Assembly: GCA_021397845.1 (NCBI GenBank)
Contig: CM038052.1
Location: 144,487,854-144,551,853, forward strand
Length of the DNA: 64,000 nucleotides
Direction of reading: 5' to 3'
Origin: Areca catechu
Lineage: Eukaryota > Streptophyta > Magnoliopsida > Arecales > Arecaceae
Position numbers and translations under genes: made by a program. Positions 32,768-43,912 of the stretch are shown here, piece by piece. The notes under the pieces are model-generated. The model was given only the letters and a program-made list of their open reading frames with translations, was not told the origin of the DNA and made no database searches. How positions within the stretch are numbered: position 1 is the stretch's first letter; every line of letters begins with the position of its first letter.

Positions 32768-33319
32768 TTAAGCTAGGTATGGTTCCTCTAGGTTACTCTC
32801 GGGTTGACTAGGCAGTTTACCTCCCTCTTCTCTATTAAGCTCAATCAATCGTTGATCAGTTTGATTTATTAGCCTATCAATAGATTGCTGTTGAGTTATA
32901 ATCAGCCGTTGAAATTGGGCAAATCTATCGACATCTAGGTTAGTGTGCAGGGGAGGTGGGTATGATGCTTGCTGAACTTTCTTTTCAAATGATGGGCTAT
33001 AATTAATTGGAGAAGGTTGATAATGGGGATAGGGCTAATCATAATATGGTTCCTCTATAAACATAGATCCTTAAGTAACCGGGGTAACCACTAGGTGTGG
33101 TTGCCACGAAAAATCTGGTTGAGCTCCCCAACTTGAATTATAGATGTTATAGTATGAATTATCTCTTGGATTGTATGTCATTTGGGTTTGATCCTGATAA
33201 ACTCGGTCATACCTAAACTCAAGAGATTGGTACCCGGTGAAGCACTCACTCTCAAAGTGGGTGGGGCTCGAATGAATTTGGTGTGTCAGGAGAAAGGGTA
33301 TTCTACTATAAAGATTCAT
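32768..33319 (-). pseudogene. Element B Gag-like remnant
   Basis: From 33319 the frame shows HPTHFESECFTGYQSLEF, then YNPRDNSYYNIYNSSWGAQP and DFSWQ. This matches the Athila/Tat Gag C-terminal signature (NPYSNTYNPGWRNHPNFSW-like). After a shift it continues with a Gln/Leu-rich, possibly coiled-coil segment (FQRLIITQQQSIDRLINQ) to a TAA near 32768, with one earlier TAG. I cannot place a start codon with confidence. Confidence 0.75.
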
Positions 33320-34640
33320 TTTCCTGGCACTGATTCAGTCTATTGGATTATGCTGATCATTGGGATATGCAAACAAAGGTTTGGATCAGAGCAATCCTTA
33401 TTTATTCATATTTTTATTTATTATTATGATTACTATTTTTTTAAGGGGAGTGGTGAGATGAAGAAAGAGAAGAGTTCTAAAAAAGAGGGCCTAGGGAGTC
33501 CTAGAGCTAAGAGAGAGAAGAAGAGTTAGTTAGGGTTTGGTATTATTTACAAGCAAGTTATCATACATGGGCTCTCTATCCTAGGGTTCCCTAATTCTAG
33601 ATTGCTCTTAACTGCCAAGTCAATCTTGGAGCCCTCCAAGTTAGAAACCTACTAATCAACTGGCCAGGTAAGGGTAAGATTGGTGGGGGTCCCCCTATAG
33701 CTTTCCTTAGACACCAATTAAAATTGGCCAGGTCAGTCAACGGAACCAATTAAAAACTACCTTTCTTCTTTGCTACATCATTCTTATACCCCTTTCCTAG
33801 ACACCAGTTATTAGCCAATCCTGGCTTGGTCCAACTCTTTGGATGCCTTGTCCTATTGAGCTCGAGTTCCTTAGGGGCTGATGTTTAATTGATTTTAATT
33901 AAAAGGCTTGGGTTGATGCAAGATGCAGGATGGTGGTTTATGGGCCAAGGAAGGGTTATCAACTCCCCTCCTTATATTGTTTAAGAGTTAATGCCCATAA
34001 GATATTTTATAAAAATATGCTATACAAAAAAAAAAATGTCCTAAACAAGTATAAATCTTTTAAATTTTAATTAGTTACTCTATTTTAGTTAACTATTATG
34101 TAGTATGTTTGTTTTTTTTTTAGGTTATGTTAATTTAAGAAAAAAGAATAGAAGGTAAGTTTTAATTTTTGGTTAGTTAGATATGAGAGGAAGAAAACTA
34201 GATTAGGTTAAACAAATAAGGTAACTATATATTATAAACTAAAGCAAAAAATCAAATCTAATATTTATGGCAATTATTAAAAAGGTTTATTAGTTTTTTT
34301 TTATTTTTTTAGGTTTATTTAAATAGGAAGGAATTTAAAAGGATTTTTTTCTTTTAAGGTTTTTTTTTAGGTTAGTTTGAAAAGAAAGAAACTAACTAAA
34401 ATCAAATATTTTTTTTTCTTTTTTATTATGTTGAAAAAGGAGGAAACTAATAAAAAGAAAGTAAAAAAAAAAGGAATGAATCTGGGATTAGGGTTGATCT
34501 CACCAAAATCACAAAAAGCTTCTTTGTCCTCTTTGTTTTCCTTTTTTTGGTTTATTCTGCACAAAAAAATAAGAAAAAAAATTAGTACACTTGAATTTAT
34601 AAGAAATTAAAGAAATCAAACATGTTAGCATTCATGCATT
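33320..34640 (-). other. Element B 5' leader
   Basis: There is no convincing gene. 34020-34620 is extremely A/T-rich. At 33661-33740 the sense strand holds CTGACCTGGCCAATT, TT, AATTGGTGTCTAAGG, a 6-bp stem matching the N1, G and Copia-1 leader module. At 33930-34006 lies the block containing the complement of GGTTATCAACTCCCCTCCTT that is also in N1, G and N2. Confidence 0.75.
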
Positions 34641-34657
34641 CCCCGGTAACGGTGCCA
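34641..34657 (-). promoter_or_regulatory. Element B primer-binding site
   Basis: The minus strand reads TGGCACCGTTACCGGGG, two changes from TGGCGCCGTTGCCGGGG, the tRNA-Asp-type primer site typical of Athila/Tat gypsy elements. It lies six bases inside the 5' LTR. Confidence 0.88.
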
Positions 34658-34663
34658 AAAACT

Positions 34664-36367
34664 TGATAGGCTATGATGTTGTCGTAGAGACACCATGGCT
34701 ATAGTTTAATAACCAACTTCTAATAAATAAAAAATAGGTAGATAGGATGAGTCGGGTCGAATCCACAGACAAGGCAGTGCTTGGGAGAGTTTTGAAATCC
34801 TTGATTTTTATAAAATAAAAAAAAATATTTTGAAGTCGGGAGAATAAAATTTAAACAAGCAAAAGAAAGGTGAAACTCGGTACATTTGATCTGCTAGTCA
34901 GATCTTAGCATCTACTTGCAAGGAAAGTAAAAGATAGGAATTTACATGAAAATAAATTTTGCATTGATCAAAATAATAATTTAAAAAAATATTAAAATAA
35001 TAATTAAAGATCTAAGAAAGCAGGAACAAAGACTCCAAAGTCGATTGAAGTAGCCTTGTCGAGAAGTCAGTTGATGTCACGTCCCCTTCTTCCATTATAC
35101 TCTGTAGAGTGAACTAGGCTTCTTCTTCTTCTTCCTCCTTGGATCTTGAACTGGAGATCAGTGTAGGCTTGAAGATGGCATAGATGGCACAGCTTCTCCT
35201 CTAAGAAGCCTTGCTCTTAGAGGCCAACTTGCAACCCAAAGCTAGATCTCTTATCCTGTACCATACTCTTCTCTCCAAGATGCTCTCTTTTGTATCCTAG
35301 GGGTCCTTTAAATAGAGCTCATCCAAAGCTTCGTCCTAGTCAAATTTGGGCTCAATCGGGCTCCAAATTGGCTAGATATCATTAGAAATATTCTCAACCA
35401 TCTGATCGATTGCTTGATGGATTGATTGACTTTGTTCCCCCTTTTTTGGCACCTAGAGTCCGGAAGGGACTCCAACCGTTAGGTCTCCAAACCCCTGGAT
35501 CTGTGGGACTCCCTCTTGGACCGGGACTTCACTACGAGCCTTTTCCATGGCCGATGATGGGCAGTGGTGAGCGACGACGGTGGTGGTGGTGGTGGTGGAA
35601 GGTGAGCGAAGGTGTGGTGAGCTGGGGAGACAATAGGAAAACCATGGAACAGGGGAGGAACAGTGACCAGTGGATGTGATGAGGATCGAGAAGAGTAGAT
35701 GGCAGTGTCGGGCATCTTCTCTGGTCGGTGAGGAAGGAGGAGAGTGGCTCGGGATGGCAGGGAGTGGCGGGACAGTGTGGAGGATCGGGCTGAGGGAAGA
35801 TTGATGTTGGGTGGCCGATTGACGAGGGAGATGCTCGACGGCGTCTTGGCAATGAGCTGATGGTGGTGGCTTGGAGACAGCAGTGGGACAGTGATGATGG
35901 TGGGGGATTGGAAGCCGATGATGATGAGGAGGCTATGGCATGGTGGTCGGCTTCAATGAAGGCTTCCCGATAGCTCTCTGATGGCTTTTCCGATGAGGGG
36001 TGGCTCCCAGTGACGAGGGGGATAGCTGCGGTGGCTTCTCCATCAAGGATAAGGCTCGGGAAGGGTGATGGTCTACGGATAGGGTCCGTGGACTAGCAGC
36101 CATGGCTGCCTGTGGACCAGATGCACTTCCATAGACCGGTTGCTCCAAAAATCAAGCAATTCTTTTTAATAAATTTTAAAATTCAATTCCGGGTCCATCT
36201 GAACTTCGATTTGAGAGCTGTTTATGCTGTTGGACTCCAAAAATTGAGCTCTTCACAATGATATTCTTATTTCCTACAAATGATATATAAAGTATTAACT
36301 TAATATAAATAAAGATAATTTAATTATTAAATTAATACTTTTATATGTTTATAAAATATAATTATCA
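34664..36367 (-). repeat. Element B 5' LTR
   Basis: The LTR is 1704 bp, from TGATAGGCTATGATG to ATAATTATCA, followed by the CATCC target duplication at 36368-36372. It is alignable over its whole length with 28810-30539. The GGTGGT run near 35578-35600 gives spurious His/Trp-rich frames. Confidence 0.92.
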
Positions 36368-36372
36368 CATCC

Positions 36373-36901
36373 TATCACAACCCTACTCCACTTCTCCTCC
36401 ACTTTTTTATCTTCCAAGTTGCTATCTAGGTTCCATTCCAGCATCAAGATGACATTAAAGATTCATGGAAGGCTAAACCCATGCCATCTCAAAAAATCCT
36501 TGAAGTACTTGTAATAGATAGTATTTATTTATTATTTTATTGTTTATACTTCTTTTGCTATAAAATAAAGATTTGCTTTCATTTATACATCTTGTTATAT
36601 ATTTTTTACTTGCAATCTTATTTCAAATAATCTTTACTTTTGGGTTGAACCATGATCTATAGATTTGTTCATACTCTTAAGATAGATTATCTTTAAGTAG
36701 GAATCTTAGTATCTTATATGCAGCTAATCTTGACTAGCTTATGACTTTAGAGGTATGGACCATGATCCAATAGGTATGGACCATACTCTCATTAGATAAG
36801 TTATATCTTGATAGGTGGCACACGATTTAATTACATAGCAAGAGAGTACCAACTGTCTACCAAGCAATCAAGTGAAAACCCAAGATACTTCTCTATTATT
36901 T
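36373..36901 (+). repeat. Element A 5' LTR, second part (3'-truncated)
   Basis: It resumes the A LTR right after the duplicated CATCC and matches 40687-41220 of the 3' LTR up to CTCTATTATTT. The 3' LTR then continues for about 200 bp that are missing here. Coding sequence follows directly. Confidence 0.9.
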
Positions 36902-37744
36902 ACTTCTCCTAGTACCCCAATTATATCTTGTGTCATAGGGTATCTCATGATTAAGAAAGCTTTATTAGATTTGGATGCAAGTATTAACCTTCTTCTAAGC
37001 TCTGTTTATAACCTATTAGGATTCAGAGAGTTGAAACCCACTTTAGTAACATTACAACTAGCAAGCCGATCCATTAAGGTATCCTGTGGAATGCTAGAAG
37101 ATGTATTGGCTAAAGTAGATGAATTCTACTTTTTTGTTGACTTTCTAGTTCTGGATATGGCATCTAGTAGCAACCCCAACCAATTACCAATCATCTTAGG
37201 TAGACCCTTCCTAGCAACTGCTAATGCCTGTATAAATTGTAGGACCAGGATCCTAGATGTGTCTTTCGAGAATAAGAAGCCAAGGTTAAATATTTTTAAT
37301 GCATCTAAAGGACCACTCGCATACGACCGTGACGAGATCAATATGCTAGAAGAAGTCATAGAAGATAAGATTCCTATCTTGCTCAATTCAGATTCTTTAT
37401 AAGCATGCTTAATACATTTTGAAGTGGATAATTTTGATATTGATGGGTACATTGAAGAAGTGTATGCTTTACTAGAACCATCCAACTATAACACTATCCC
37501 TTCTTGGGCTGTAAAGTATGAGCAATTATTGACTCAATTAAGTCCTCTAGTACCATCCTTTGAAGCACTACTTACCTTAAAATTAGGGCCACTTCCTGAT
37601 GTGCAGAATGATGACCTTTTAGGATCCAATAACACCTCTCCAAGGATCACTACGATAAAAGATTACATTGCATCTAATTTGATCCCTGACCAGGAAGTGC
37701 GACTTCTAGTGACATGTAGGGGTTATAGAATGGACCAATATTGA
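36872..37744 (+). pseudogene. Element A protease and linker remnant fused to LTR
   Basis: The ATG at 36872 lies inside the truncated LTR, and protease homology starts near 36902 (TSPSTPIISCVIGYL). The Athila/Tat aspartic protease follows: ALLDLDASINLLLSSVY, where the catalytic D-x-G reads D-L-D, then GMLEDVLAKVDEFYFFVDFL, NQLPIILGRPFLATANACIN and SFENKKPRLNIF. One in-frame TAA at 37400-37402 interrupts the acidic linker. The same frame goes on to 37744 (FDIDGYIEEVYALLE, LTLKLGPLPD), where RT would begin but is deleted. The normal role is polyprotein cleavage. Confidence 0.85.
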
Positions 37745-39187
37745 ATTAAGCAATATTTATCCCTTTACCTATGTACACTAAACTTATGGAAAAAGGGATG
37801 TGCATGAAAAAATCTCAAGGAGAGTGAACCCGATTATAAGAGACATCAATGAATGTGAGGTGATGAAATGGCCTAACCAGAACCCAATGTGGCAAGTAGC
37901 TAAATGGTGTATCCCAATGGACATGTCAACTTGTATACTTCTTATCATCCTCAATGGGCGATTGGCTAGTATGCACAATCATATATCGACAAGCATAGCT
38001 ATACTGTACTAACCTTACCTATCTATTGGATGGAACCTGTCTATAAACCATCTTGAATCTCATCATAGTCTGATTGAAGACTTTAACCTTAGTGCTTGTT
38101 GGAAGGCAACCCAACATATATCTATCTTTTCAATTACGTTGCTCGTTGTAGTTTGCAAAAATTTAATAACGAGGACTAACCAAGTTGGTGGGAGACGACA
38201 TGTTTGGCATTCTTTAAAGATTCAGGTGGAGTCAAGGACTAATCATGCCCAGAATGGACTTTTCACCTAGCAATGAATGAACACACAAAGTTAGGTGGTA
38301 TCCTTCCTTGTTACATTTTTTTGATTGCTATTTTATTATTCTCTTTTTTATTGGGAATAATGAATATTAAGTTAGGGTATAAGAAAACCATTTTGAGTTT
38401 TTTTTGAAAATTTTGAAAAGATTTTTACTTAAATAAATCATATATCAAGAAACAAAATTTAGAGCAAAATAGATTAGAAAAAAGTAACAAGAGTTATAGA
38501 GTATTTGCTAATGATTGTAGTGATCAAAGAGTAGACTAATTGGTTGAACTTTTAGTAGCCTATTAAGGTCACCTAAAGATTATTAGCACTTCCAATTGCA
38601 CATGGACATTGATGAAACAAAGTAAGTATTGACTATAAATCCAACTGAGGATTTAATTATTACTAAAAACTGTTAATCGATATATATCCCAATTAAAGAA
38701 ACTTGAATTTAAGGAAAAATCTACCTACCTAAAAAATTAGGCAGTATGAAAGCTACCTTGAATTTAAGAAAAGAGCTACCTGTCCAAAATAAAAGTACAA
38801 AATACAGAATATATGTAGATTGCCCTAAGCTTAATAACTGGATCTTTACACCTAGTCAAGTATGGATGTTCGTGTCAAATGGTGAAGGGAAGGCCAAGAT
38901 ACTAGGACTTTAAAAAAAAATAAGTAGTGTGAAAGCTACTTTAGTTCATGAGCTAGATTTGGGGATATATAGAAAATTAGCCAAAATAGGTGATAAGTGA
39001 AGATACATTTGTCTTTTACAAGCTGGCACCTAAATGTTAAGTTAGTCATCCCAAATATAAGTACTATAGATCTTTGAATAAATTTTAAAAAAGTTTCTGA
39101 TTATGTTGACTATGAAGTTTACTTTTGAAACTTAATACTGAGTTAGCGATACTTGCTAAGGGACTAGCAATGAGTAAGTTAGTAGTG
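37745..39187 (+). other. Element A 3' non-coding region
   Basis: There is no gene. The hairpin-like sequence at 38079-38116 (GACTTTAACCTTAGTGCTTG, TTGGAAGGCAACCCAACA) matches the one in element B. The rest is AT-rich. Just before the 3' LTR, GAGTAAGTTAGTAGTG resembles the B purine tract AAGTTAGGAGGTG and is probably a decayed polypurine tract. Confidence 0.65.
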
Positions 39188-41423
39188 TGATAAATCATCT
39201 ATTTATATATTTATTTTGAATATTTTAATTAATTAATGATGCTAACATCTTCTAAAAATTCTAATTTCATAACTAAACTAGACATTCTCACAAAATTAAA
39301 TATTTTTAAAATAATTTAAAATATAAAATTAGAGCATAATTATGCAAAGTAGATATCAAGCTGATTGATGAATCTAAGTACTAAAATAACTTCACACCCA
39401 TTGGAAGTTTAATAAAAGATTTGATCTATGCTTTTCTTTCCTCTTTAGTAGGTACAATTAAACTAGTAAAGATGTTTAAAATCTTAGAACACTAAAAAAT
39501 ATTTATTAGATCAAGAAAATGTGCTCACCAATATGAAGAGCTTGCTCTACAGATTCAAAGGATGCAAACCAAACCTAAATTAGAGCTCCAATAGGCCTAA
39601 AATCAATTAAAAATCAAGATTAGCATAGAATTTAGAGTAATTGGTCCACTAAGGACTGGTCGCTCAATCTATAGGCCCTCTTCCATGGACCATCCCCATC
39701 CTCGAGCCATCACCAATCTAGCTACCATCACCCCTTTGCCAGCCCAAGATGTCGCCCATCGCACCGTCACCCCCTTCTTTACCCGAGATGCCGCCTCGCC
39801 ATTGTTCATCATCGGCCATCCTTCTTGACGCAGCCACCTTTGCCCTCATCTTCTCGATCACCGATCTAACATTGCCACCACTTATGTGTCACTACTGCCA
39901 CTCCTCTCCTCCCCATTGTAGCCCAAGAAACCTCTGATTATCGCTGTCTTTCTCTTCCCGTCGTCACCACTGCCCATTGCCACAAGCCACCATTGCCACT
40001 GCCTCCTCTCCATTGCAGTCCCAAGACACCACCGCACAATCCGGCCATCCTCACTACCCATTGCTTCCTTCCTCATTGTCATCAATTCCTTTTCATTGCT
40101 CGCTTGAGTCATCATCATGATCCAATGCCATCACCTCCTCAGTCTACCATTACCACTACGATCCAACATTATTGCCCCCATTAGTCCACCGTTGCCTTCT
40201 CCATCTTGAGATGCCTCAATGACACCCTCTACTCATCACCACTGCCATCGCCAGTTGTCATCCTCATCACTGTCACACTAAATGTTGTATAATCTACACT
40301 CATCCATTGCAATGCACAGGTTGGATGGGAGCCGTATGTTGAGAGATCAATGGTGGAAATGAGCCCAAATGGAGAGAGGAGTCCCTAGGAACCCCAAGCA
40401 CAAATCCATGGCTACTCAACAAATCCCAGCCATCCAAAGAAGCCAATCAGATGTGTAAAATTAATTCAAACATGATTAGAGCCTACTGGACTTGATTTTA
40501 GTGGTTTGATCATCATCTAATGCCTAGAAAAATTTATGAGTTTGAGAAGGAGTCTAACATCCAATTCAGCCCTTACCAAGCTCTATTTAAAGCAACCTAT
40601 TTTTCATAGCCTGAAAGCTTATATAACTTCCATAAACCCTAGCCAGCCTCACAGGATCCATCTTTCTTCATCACAAACCATCATCCTATCACAATCCTAC
40701 TCCACTTCTCATCCATTTTCCTTTCTTCCAAGTTGATGTCTAGGCTCCGTTCTAGCTTGAAGATGATGGAGAAGATCTACACCATGGAAGGCTAAACCCC
40801 CACCATCTCGAAAAACCCCTGGAGTAATTGTAATAGTTAGTGTTTATTTTTATTTTATGTTTGTACTTTTTTCTCTATGAAATAAAGATTTGTTTTTTAT
40901 TTCTACATCATGTCATATGCCTTTTACTTGAAATCTTATTTAGAATAATTTATACTCATGGGACAAATAATAATCTATAGATATGGTTTATACTCTTGAG
41001 ATAGATTATCTTTAAATGAAATTCTTAGTATCTTTGTATGCATATAATCTTCATTAGCTTATGCTTTAGAGGAATGGGCCGTGATCCAATGGATACAAGA
41101 TATGCTCTTATTAGATAAGTTATATCTTAATAGATAGCACATGATTTAATTACATAGCAAGAGGGTACTAGCTGCCTGCCAAGCAACTAGGCAAAATCTC
41201 GAGATACTTCTCTATTATTTGAATTAAGTATTGATTATTGCTTTTTTTCACTTTGCTATTTGCTAGTTTATTTTCTAAGTAATCAATCAACATCTACTTT
41301 CTTCCATATTCTATTACTTGAATACAACTCAACCCATGGTCTTTGTGGATATGAACCTAACTTATTGCTATCTCCATAGTTTTGAATTAAAGGTTTATCT
41401 TTAATCGTAAATGATGACGGTCA
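39188..41423 (+). repeat. Element A 3' LTR
   Basis: The LTR is 2236 bp, from TGATAAATCATC to ACGGTCA, followed by the target duplication ACAAC at 41424-41428. It matches 27332-28809 plus 36373-36901. A C-rich CCATC/CACTG segment is at 39690-40300. Small frames are not genes. Confidence 0.92.
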
Positions 41424-42690
41424 ACAACATCCCATAAGCAGAAAAATTGCTAATGGTCCATATCAGTACATCCTTCATTATAAAATTATACTTCTTCAAT
41501 ATATCAAAAGTACGTGCATCATCTGACCATAAGAATTTCAGCTTATCAACAAGAGACCTTAGATATACATCAATATTTCTACTAAGATGTCATGGTCCAA
41601 GAATGACTAATATAAGAAAGATATTATATTCTTTCATCGTATCCTAGGTGATAGATTGTATAGAGTGATAAAGACTGGCCAACATGAATAAGGGGCTACT
41701 GCATGACTGAATGGTGTAAATCCATCTATAGACATACCCAATCAGACATTGCATGATTCTTGAGCAAATAAAGGATGGAAAGCATTAAATTTCTCTCATG
41801 CCTCACTATTTAATAGATGAGATATCATATCGATGTGTTTGCAAATCCTTTCTTTGTGTCATCTCATCTGCCCAGTAATACTCTTGGACAAGTAGAGCCT
41901 CTAAAGCCTAAGAGTGAGGGAAAGCTATTGAAGAACCTTATATGGTATATCCTTCTAATTTCTATCCTCTTGTCTCAACTTAAATTGGCTTTCACCACAT
42001 ATATTACATGAGCTCTTCAATTGGTCCTTCTTGTAGAAAAGCATGCAATCATTGCAGAATGCATCTATCTTCTCGTATCCCATGCTTAACCATTTCACCA
42101 TTTTCTTTGAAACATAGAAGTTCCTAACAAGCTTCTCATCCTTTGAAAGCATTTTTTTTATTATTGCTACAATCCTATCATAACAATTGACCATCATATT
42201 AAACTTGACCTTCAAATTTAATAACTCTAACATAGTAGATAGTACAGTATGTATTTCACATCCCAACCATAGTGATTTATTAGCATCTTTTAGCATATGA
42301 TAGAAATCTCTGCTATCGTTTCTAGATCATCTTCTATATCATAGTCAAATTCAAGACCAGCTGCATCCATAACCATGTCCACCATTCTATTTATGTCCCT
42401 ATCCTGTTGACTTCTAACCCTTACAATTATCTTCCATATCTTCCCATGCAGGTAACAATGCTTGTAGTTTGGCATAAATCCAATCCTTAATAAATGGGTA
42501 GTTATTATATCACTATCAAGCATTTTTCTATTGACACATCTATTTTAAGGATAACAAGCCTATCCTTTAACTAAGAGTGCCATATTTTTAAAAGCATAAT
42601 CATAAAAGTACTTGACACCCTCTTTATATTCAACAAAAATTATCCTATCGACTACTCGATGGTCCATCTAACTATAATCCATGACACACT
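41424..42690 (-). pseudogene. CACTA transposase (TNP2-like), 5' third with transposase-associated domain
   Basis: The order on the minus strand is: DRIIFVEYKEGVKYFYDYAF (42600-42660), then IITTHLLRIGFMPNYKHCYL HGK, the Transpos_assoc pattern, near 42430-42510. Then ANKSLWLGCEIHTVLSTMLE, KWLSMGYEKIDAFCNDCMLF and CNICGESQFK follow (41960-42290). Next come LGMSIDGFTPFSHAVAPYSC and FITLYNLSP near 41640-41740, and TISNFSAYGML at the insertion point of element A. Stops and frameshifts are frequent. Confidence 0.87.
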
Positions 42691-42700
42691 ATCTATGGGT

Positions 42701-43912
42701 TCTACATACATAAATACAAGGTAAAACATTTATGAATTATTTAATCATTTAAAATAGCAAGACAAGTATATAAAATGATTCAAGGTAATGCAAGAAATAA
42801 AATAATACTAGAAGGTCTTGGGGATTCTAAGTTCGCATCTCATCACTAAAGGCAAAACTCGGGAGAATGATAAAATATTATAGGTGATATTTCAGATATG
42901 AGATATAAGCGCTTGGATGCTTAGGTAGAGGCCATCACTGAGAGGTACTTGGACTTGGAAGTGAAGTCTAAGAAAGGAGAGCTAGGACTTTGAAGAAGAG
43001 TACTTGAGCAAGAGAAAAATCTTGGCGATAGTACCTGAACAAGAGAACAATCTTCATGATTAAAGGCACATAAGTGCTTTGCTGGAGATGAAGCATAGGA
43101 AGTCAGAGGTCCAAAAGTTTATTACAAGTGAAGAGCACTACTTATCAGCCTCTTGAGATATTGAGTACCCTTCAAATTCTTCATCTAATTCTTTCTCTTC
43201 TTCTTTTTTCTCTCTTTCTTGGATAGATTTTTCTATCCAAGAAGGGTAAGAGGAGGAAGAGGATGAACAAGTAAAAAAATCAAACGAAGAATTTAAAAGG
43301 TACCAAATATCTAAAGAGGTTGATGAATAGTACTCCTCGATTAAGATGAACTTTTGGATCTCTGATTTCCTATGCTTTACCTCAAACAAAGCACTCATGT
43401 GCCTTTTCTTACAAAGATTTTGTTCTTGCTTGGGTACTCTTCTTTGACGCCCCACCTCTTCTTTCTTGTACTTCATTTCCAAGTCTGTGCATCTCTCAGC
43501 GATGATCTTCACTTAGGCATCCAAGCTCTTATATCTTGCATTTAGAACATCACCATTAATCTTTCTCATTCTCCTAACTTTTATCTTTAGTGATGGGATG
43601 CAAACTTAGAATCATCGTGATTTCTGATATCATTTAATATATCATATCACCAACTAATAGGTAAAGTTAGATCCTATCTCATTTAGGGATTACATTAATT
43701 CAATAGATCAATTATAGTAATCAAATGACATGCAATAGGAGCTGAAAGAAATTTTAGGAGCATTATTTCTTCTTCTACATAGTTGAATATGTGTGAGGAG
43801 AACTAAAGAACAATACTTTTTGAAATTCCTCTTGAACCCTCAATATACCATTTAATTACAATAACTATCTATAAAATTAATTACAATTTCTAAACTATCT
43901 ATTGGCTTTGGT
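42701..43912. other. Region between CACTA transposase and Sirevirus-like LTR
   Basis: The only notable frame is 43138-43512 on the minus strand (124 codons). It is Lys/Glu-rich at both ends and ends EGYSISQEADK, and it resembles the segment at 25026-25190. It could be a second CACTA gene end or a duplicated flank. The remainder is AT-rich and without recognisable genes. Confidence 0.45.

Larger units (their letters stand above)
28810..36367 (-). mobile_element. Element B: Athila/Tat-like gypsy retrotransposon, internally deleted
   Basis: LTRs lie at 28810-30539 and 34664-36367, with the target duplication CATCC at 28805-28809 and 36368-36372. On the minus strand, a tRNA-Asp-type primer site lies inside the right LTR and a purine tract (AAGTTAGGAGGTG) inside the left LTR. 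The interior of about 4.1 kb carries a Gag-like region, a short RT-entry segment and a conserved short hairpin sequence, but no recognisable RT core, RNase H or integrase. It is inserted antiparallel in the 5' LTR of element A. Confidence 0.9.
27332..41423 (+). mobile_element. Element A: Athila/Tat-like gypsy retrotransposon, deleted, hosting element B
   Basis: The LTRs begin TGATAAATCATC at 27332 and 39188. The 5-bp target duplication is ACAGC (27327-27331) and ACAAC (41424-41428), one mismatch. The left LTR is interrupted by element B (28810-36367) and resumes at 36373. Its last ~205 bp, the primer site, leader and gag are deleted. The interior starts directly in protease coding sequence at about 36902 and lacks RT, RNase H and integrase. 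It is a non-autonomous remnant despite its 2.2-kb LTRs. Confidence 0.9.
25026..42700 (-). mobile_element. CACTA (En/Spm) transposon remnant, interrupted by element A
   Basis: Transposase blocks run on the minus strand from about 42690 to 41424 and resume from 27331 down to about 25040. The 14.1 kb between them is LTR element A. Joining the flanks keeps the reading frame: TISNFSAYGML at 41430-41465 is followed by LGWNTHRKLACPYC at 27290-27330. Terminal CACTA inverted repeats were not located with confidence, so the outer limits are approximate. Confidence 0.85.

Noticed and set aside
27332..36367. Large inverted repeat between LTRs of A and B forming a hairpin
   Set aside because: Only short patches look similar when B is reverse-complemented, and by eye they are not long or close enough to claim a foldback.
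37126..37485. 119-codon minus-strand frame
   Set aside because: It is the antisense shadow of the Athila/Tat protease coding sequence.
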